This document shows, piece by piece, positions 62,318 to 64,000 of a stretch of DNA of 64,000 nucleotides (its first letter is position 1; each line of letters begins with the position of its first letter). The notes under the pieces were generated by a model. It saw only the letters and a list, made by a program, of their open reading frames with translations, had not been told where the DNA came from and searched no databases. Made by a program: the position numbers and the translations under genes. The stretch is from positions 186,001-250,000 of the forward strand of contig NZ_JACHXJ010000006.1 in NCBI RefSeq assembly GCF_014192015.1. Direction: 5' to 3'. This DNA comes from Paenibacillus rhizosphaerae (lineage in GTDB: Bacteria; Bacillota; Bacilli; Paenibacillales; Paenibacillaceae).

Positions 62318-63277
62318 TTATTCCTCTCCAGAAGGCACAGGTAGATCATGTGTATCGCTCCAAGGAACACCGAAATCAGGCGTACCGTCCGGATTCCAGA
62401 CGAACTTCTGTATGCGCGTCGAGCGGAGGCTCGTATCGGAACCGGGCGAAGGAAGCGCATGGTAGACGATCCAATCCTCCTGATCATCCGGAGACTTCGT
62501 AAAGCTGTTATGGCCTGTTGCATATACTCCGTTTTCTACGCTTTTGCGAAATACAGGCTGCATCGATTTTTGCCATGAAGACGGATCCAGCGGATCGGCA
62601 TCTTCACTCATCGTGAGCATCCCCAAGGCATAGTCCTCGGACCAGGTCGTGCTGGCTGAATAAACCAGAAAAATCCGGCCGTTGCGATGCAGCGTAACGG
62701 GACCTTCATTAATGGCCATTCCGCCTTGTTTTTCCCACGGGAGTGTAGGGGCAGTAAGCAGGTAATGTTCCCCTGTCAATGTCCAAGGATCGGCCATTTG
62801 AGCAATATAGATCGCAGATCCATAATCGGGGAAATTTCCGTAGCCGGCATACAGAAAATAGAGCTGGTTCCGCACGGACATCACGGTGCCGTCCAACCCA
62901 GGGACAGGCGTCTCCAGTGCCCCTTTCCAGCTCCACTCGCCTTCCAGCGGATCAGCATTTTCGTTCTCCAGTACGCATATCCGGCGCGATTCATCGCCTC
63001 CCCCATCGTTCGCCGTATAGTAGATGTACCATTTGTCATTCAAATAATGTATTTCCGGCGCCCACAAATTGCAGCTGTAGGGGCCTCCCGGTTCGGGCGT
63101 CCAGATGGTCTTCTTGCGCCCCCCGGCAATGCCGGTCAAGCTGGAAGATTGGGTAAGCTCCAAGCAGCCTGACCTTGTTGCCATAAAATAGTAGCTGCCA
63201 TCCGTGTGCTTAAGTACCCAAGGATCGGCAGCGTTGGCGACGATCGGATTGCAAAACGTCTTCGTTTGGTTGGACAT
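62318..63277 (-). CDS. GH43 enzyme, cytoplasmic
   Basis: 319 residues, a bare catalytic domain without signal peptide or CBM. Triad: Asp18 (AADPWV), Asp129 (GLDGTVM) and Glu191 (INEGPVT). It is closely similar to the secreted GH43 proteins encoded nearby (WAPEIHYLNDKWYIYYTAND, VLENENADPLEGEW). It probably finishes hydrolysis of imported oligosaccharides. AAAAGGAGTGAG precedes the ATG. Its promoter region carries an inverted repeat shared with the first GH43 gene. Confidence 0.93.
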   Translation of the reverse strand: MSNQTKTFCNPIVANAADPWVLKHTDGSYYFMATRSGCLELTQSSSLTGIAGGRKKTIWTPEPGGPYSCNLWAPEIHYLNDKWYIYYTANDGGGDESRRICVLENENADPLEGEWSWKGALETPVPGLDGTVMSVRNQLYFLYAGYGNFPDYGSAIYIAQMADPWTLTGEHYLLTAPTLPWEKQGGMAINEGPVTLHRNGRIFLVYSASTTWSEDYALGMLTMSEDADPLDPSSWQKSMQPVFRKSVENGVYATGHNSFTKSPDDQEDWIVYHALPSPGSDTSLRSTRIQKFVWNPDGTPDFGVPWSDTHDLPVPSGEE

Positions 63278-63394
63278 GCTCTCACTCCTTTTCCCTGAAC
63301 AAACCAGTCATCCCTTTAATTATCCGGTGCGGGCCTAAGACTAACAATGATGAAAACGACTTACTCCCCGACATAAAAGGGAATTACCGAATCG

Positions 63395-63411
63395 TTTTCG
63401 ACGGACGAAAA
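63395..63411. promoter_or_regulatory. TTTTCG-N5-CGAAAA inverted repeat upstream of the cytoplasmic GH43 gene
   Basis: A perfect six-base inverted repeat with a five-base gap, 118 bp before the GH43 start. A related site (CTTTCG-N5-CGAA) lies 131 bp before the first GH43 gene. The adjacent AraC regulator is a candidate binder. Confidence 0.5.
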
Positions 63412-63414
63412 AGA

Positions 63415-63437
63415 GAACCGTCCTGCCAAGAACGGTC
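63415..63437 (-). terminator. terminator of the AraC-family gene
   Basis: ACCGT and ACGGT with flanking pairs form a short stem. TCTCTTTTTC follows on the minus strand, 17 bp after the stop codon. Confidence 0.55.
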
Positions 63438-63453
63438 CCCATCATCTTTCGAT

Positions 63454-64000
63454 TCATTGATTTTGTTTGCGCCATTCCAGTGGAGTGACTCCAGTCGATT
63501 GGATAAAGAACTCATAAAACCGGCTGGATGAGGTAAACCCCACCTCGGAGGCGATCGAATCGATTGCCTTACCGGTTTGCTGTAACAGCCGTTTGGCCTC
63601 CATCAAACGAAGGCTGATGATATATTGCTTCGGCGAAACGCCGATCGATTCCGTAAATTTCTTCCGAAGGTTGCTTTCGGACAGAAAATGACGCGCTGCC
63701 AGTTCGTTAACGGTAATGCGGGTATGATAGCTGCTGTGGATTTCTTTTAATACGTTTTCTATGACACCATGATGGGTATCTGCTCCTGGCACCGCCGATT
63801 CCCGGTTACGCTGGAATACCAGCAGTGCGGTCTCAAAGGCAATCCTCATGATGTTGTAGGAGTCGATCGTTTTCCTTTCCGAGTTCCATTCTTTCTCCAA
63901 CTGAAATAAACAGATTTCCACCCAGCGCGTATCGTCAGCGTCGAGATGGCTACTGCGGATCCGCTGCGATTGACTCTCCGCTTCATGAAAGAGATATTGG
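63454..64000 (-). CDS. AraC family transcriptional regulator (5' part outside window)
   Basis: About 182 C-terminal residues are visible, and the frame is open to the window edge. The two helix-turn-helix motifs of AraC are complete: ITVNELAARHFLSESNLRKK and IDSIASEVGFTSSSRFYEFF, followed by the TGVTPLEWR signature. The missing N-terminus would hold the ligand-binding (probably cupin) domain. It lies just upstream of the cytoplasmic GH43 gene in the same direction, with a terminator between, and probably controls GH43 expression. Confidence 0.9.
   Translation of the reverse strand, partial: QYLFHEAESQSQRIRSSHLDADDTRWVEICLFQLEKEWNSERKTIDSYNIMRIAFETALLVFQRNRESAVPGADTHHGVIENVLKEIHSSYHTRITVNELAARHFLSESNLRKKFTESIGVSPKQYIISLRLMEAKRLLQQTGKAIDSIASEVGFTSSSRFYEFFIQSTGVTPLEWRKQNQ

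Overview
The window looks like a chromosomal segment of a Paenibacillus-type Firmicute. It has moderate-to-high GC, strong Shine-Dalgarno sites, several CUT1 sugar ABC transporters without their own ATPase, YesM/YesN-type two-component pairs, large multidomain extracellular glycosidases and CcpA-like (cre) sites. I see no rRNA, tRNA, insertion sequence, CRISPR array or phage block, so this is carbohydrate-utilisation territory interspersed with housekeeping and small unknown genes.

Layout. 1-6.2 kb: two short-chain dehydrogenases, a MerR regulator with a textbook 19-bp-spacer promoter, a copper-amine-oxidase-N-like secreted protein, a P-loop kinase, an ASRT (sensory rhodopsin transducer) homologue without a rhodopsin, and an MFS exporter with a PadR repressor. 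6.4-13.2 kb: sugar-uptake cluster A (YesM kinase, YesN regulator, lipoprotein SBP, two permeases). 13.2-17.1 kb: an IDEAL-domain protein, a 43-residue amphipathic peptide gene with its own terminator, a DUF6843-like anchored protein and a DEAD-box RNA helicase. 17.2-22.5 kb: a 1752-residue secreted protein joining a phosphodiester glycosidase to a purple-acid-phosphatase-like metallophosphoesterase; its C-terminus carries a frameshifted SLH remnant. 23.0-30.1 kb: cluster B, a CUT1 transporter followed by a GH76 alpha-1,6-mannanase with CBM, FN3 and FIMAH modules, suggesting alpha-mannan use. 30.1-34.4 kb: a fused MsrA-MsrB lacking the MsrB catalytic cysteine, a YitT protein, an MFS transporter, a small unknown gene and a stand-alone receiver.

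34.5-55.5 kb is the most unusual part. Twelve genes on the minus strand (55454 down to 37840) are packed with ATGA overlaps and tiny gaps: a lipoprotein SBP; a membrane-anchored SBP fused to two carbohydrate-binding-like domains; two permeases; an NHL-propeller/TPR/transmembrane protein; a Yip1 membrane protein; a DUF5696 secreted putative glycosidase; two more permeases; a YesM kinase; a YesN regulator; and a third lipoprotein SBP. Directly downstream lies a hybrid kinase with two different kinase cores. I infer one integrated sense-bind-cleave-import machine for a complex glycan whose identity is unknown.

55.7-64 kb: three GH43 enzymes (two secreted, one cytoplasmic), a GH2 enzyme, a divergent ArsR-type regulator with a fused C-terminal domain, and a truncated AraC regulator. 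These suggest arabinose-containing glycan breakdown and may supply the neighbouring import operon. All transporters would need an ATPase encoded elsewhere (MsmX-type), which is usual for these bacteria.
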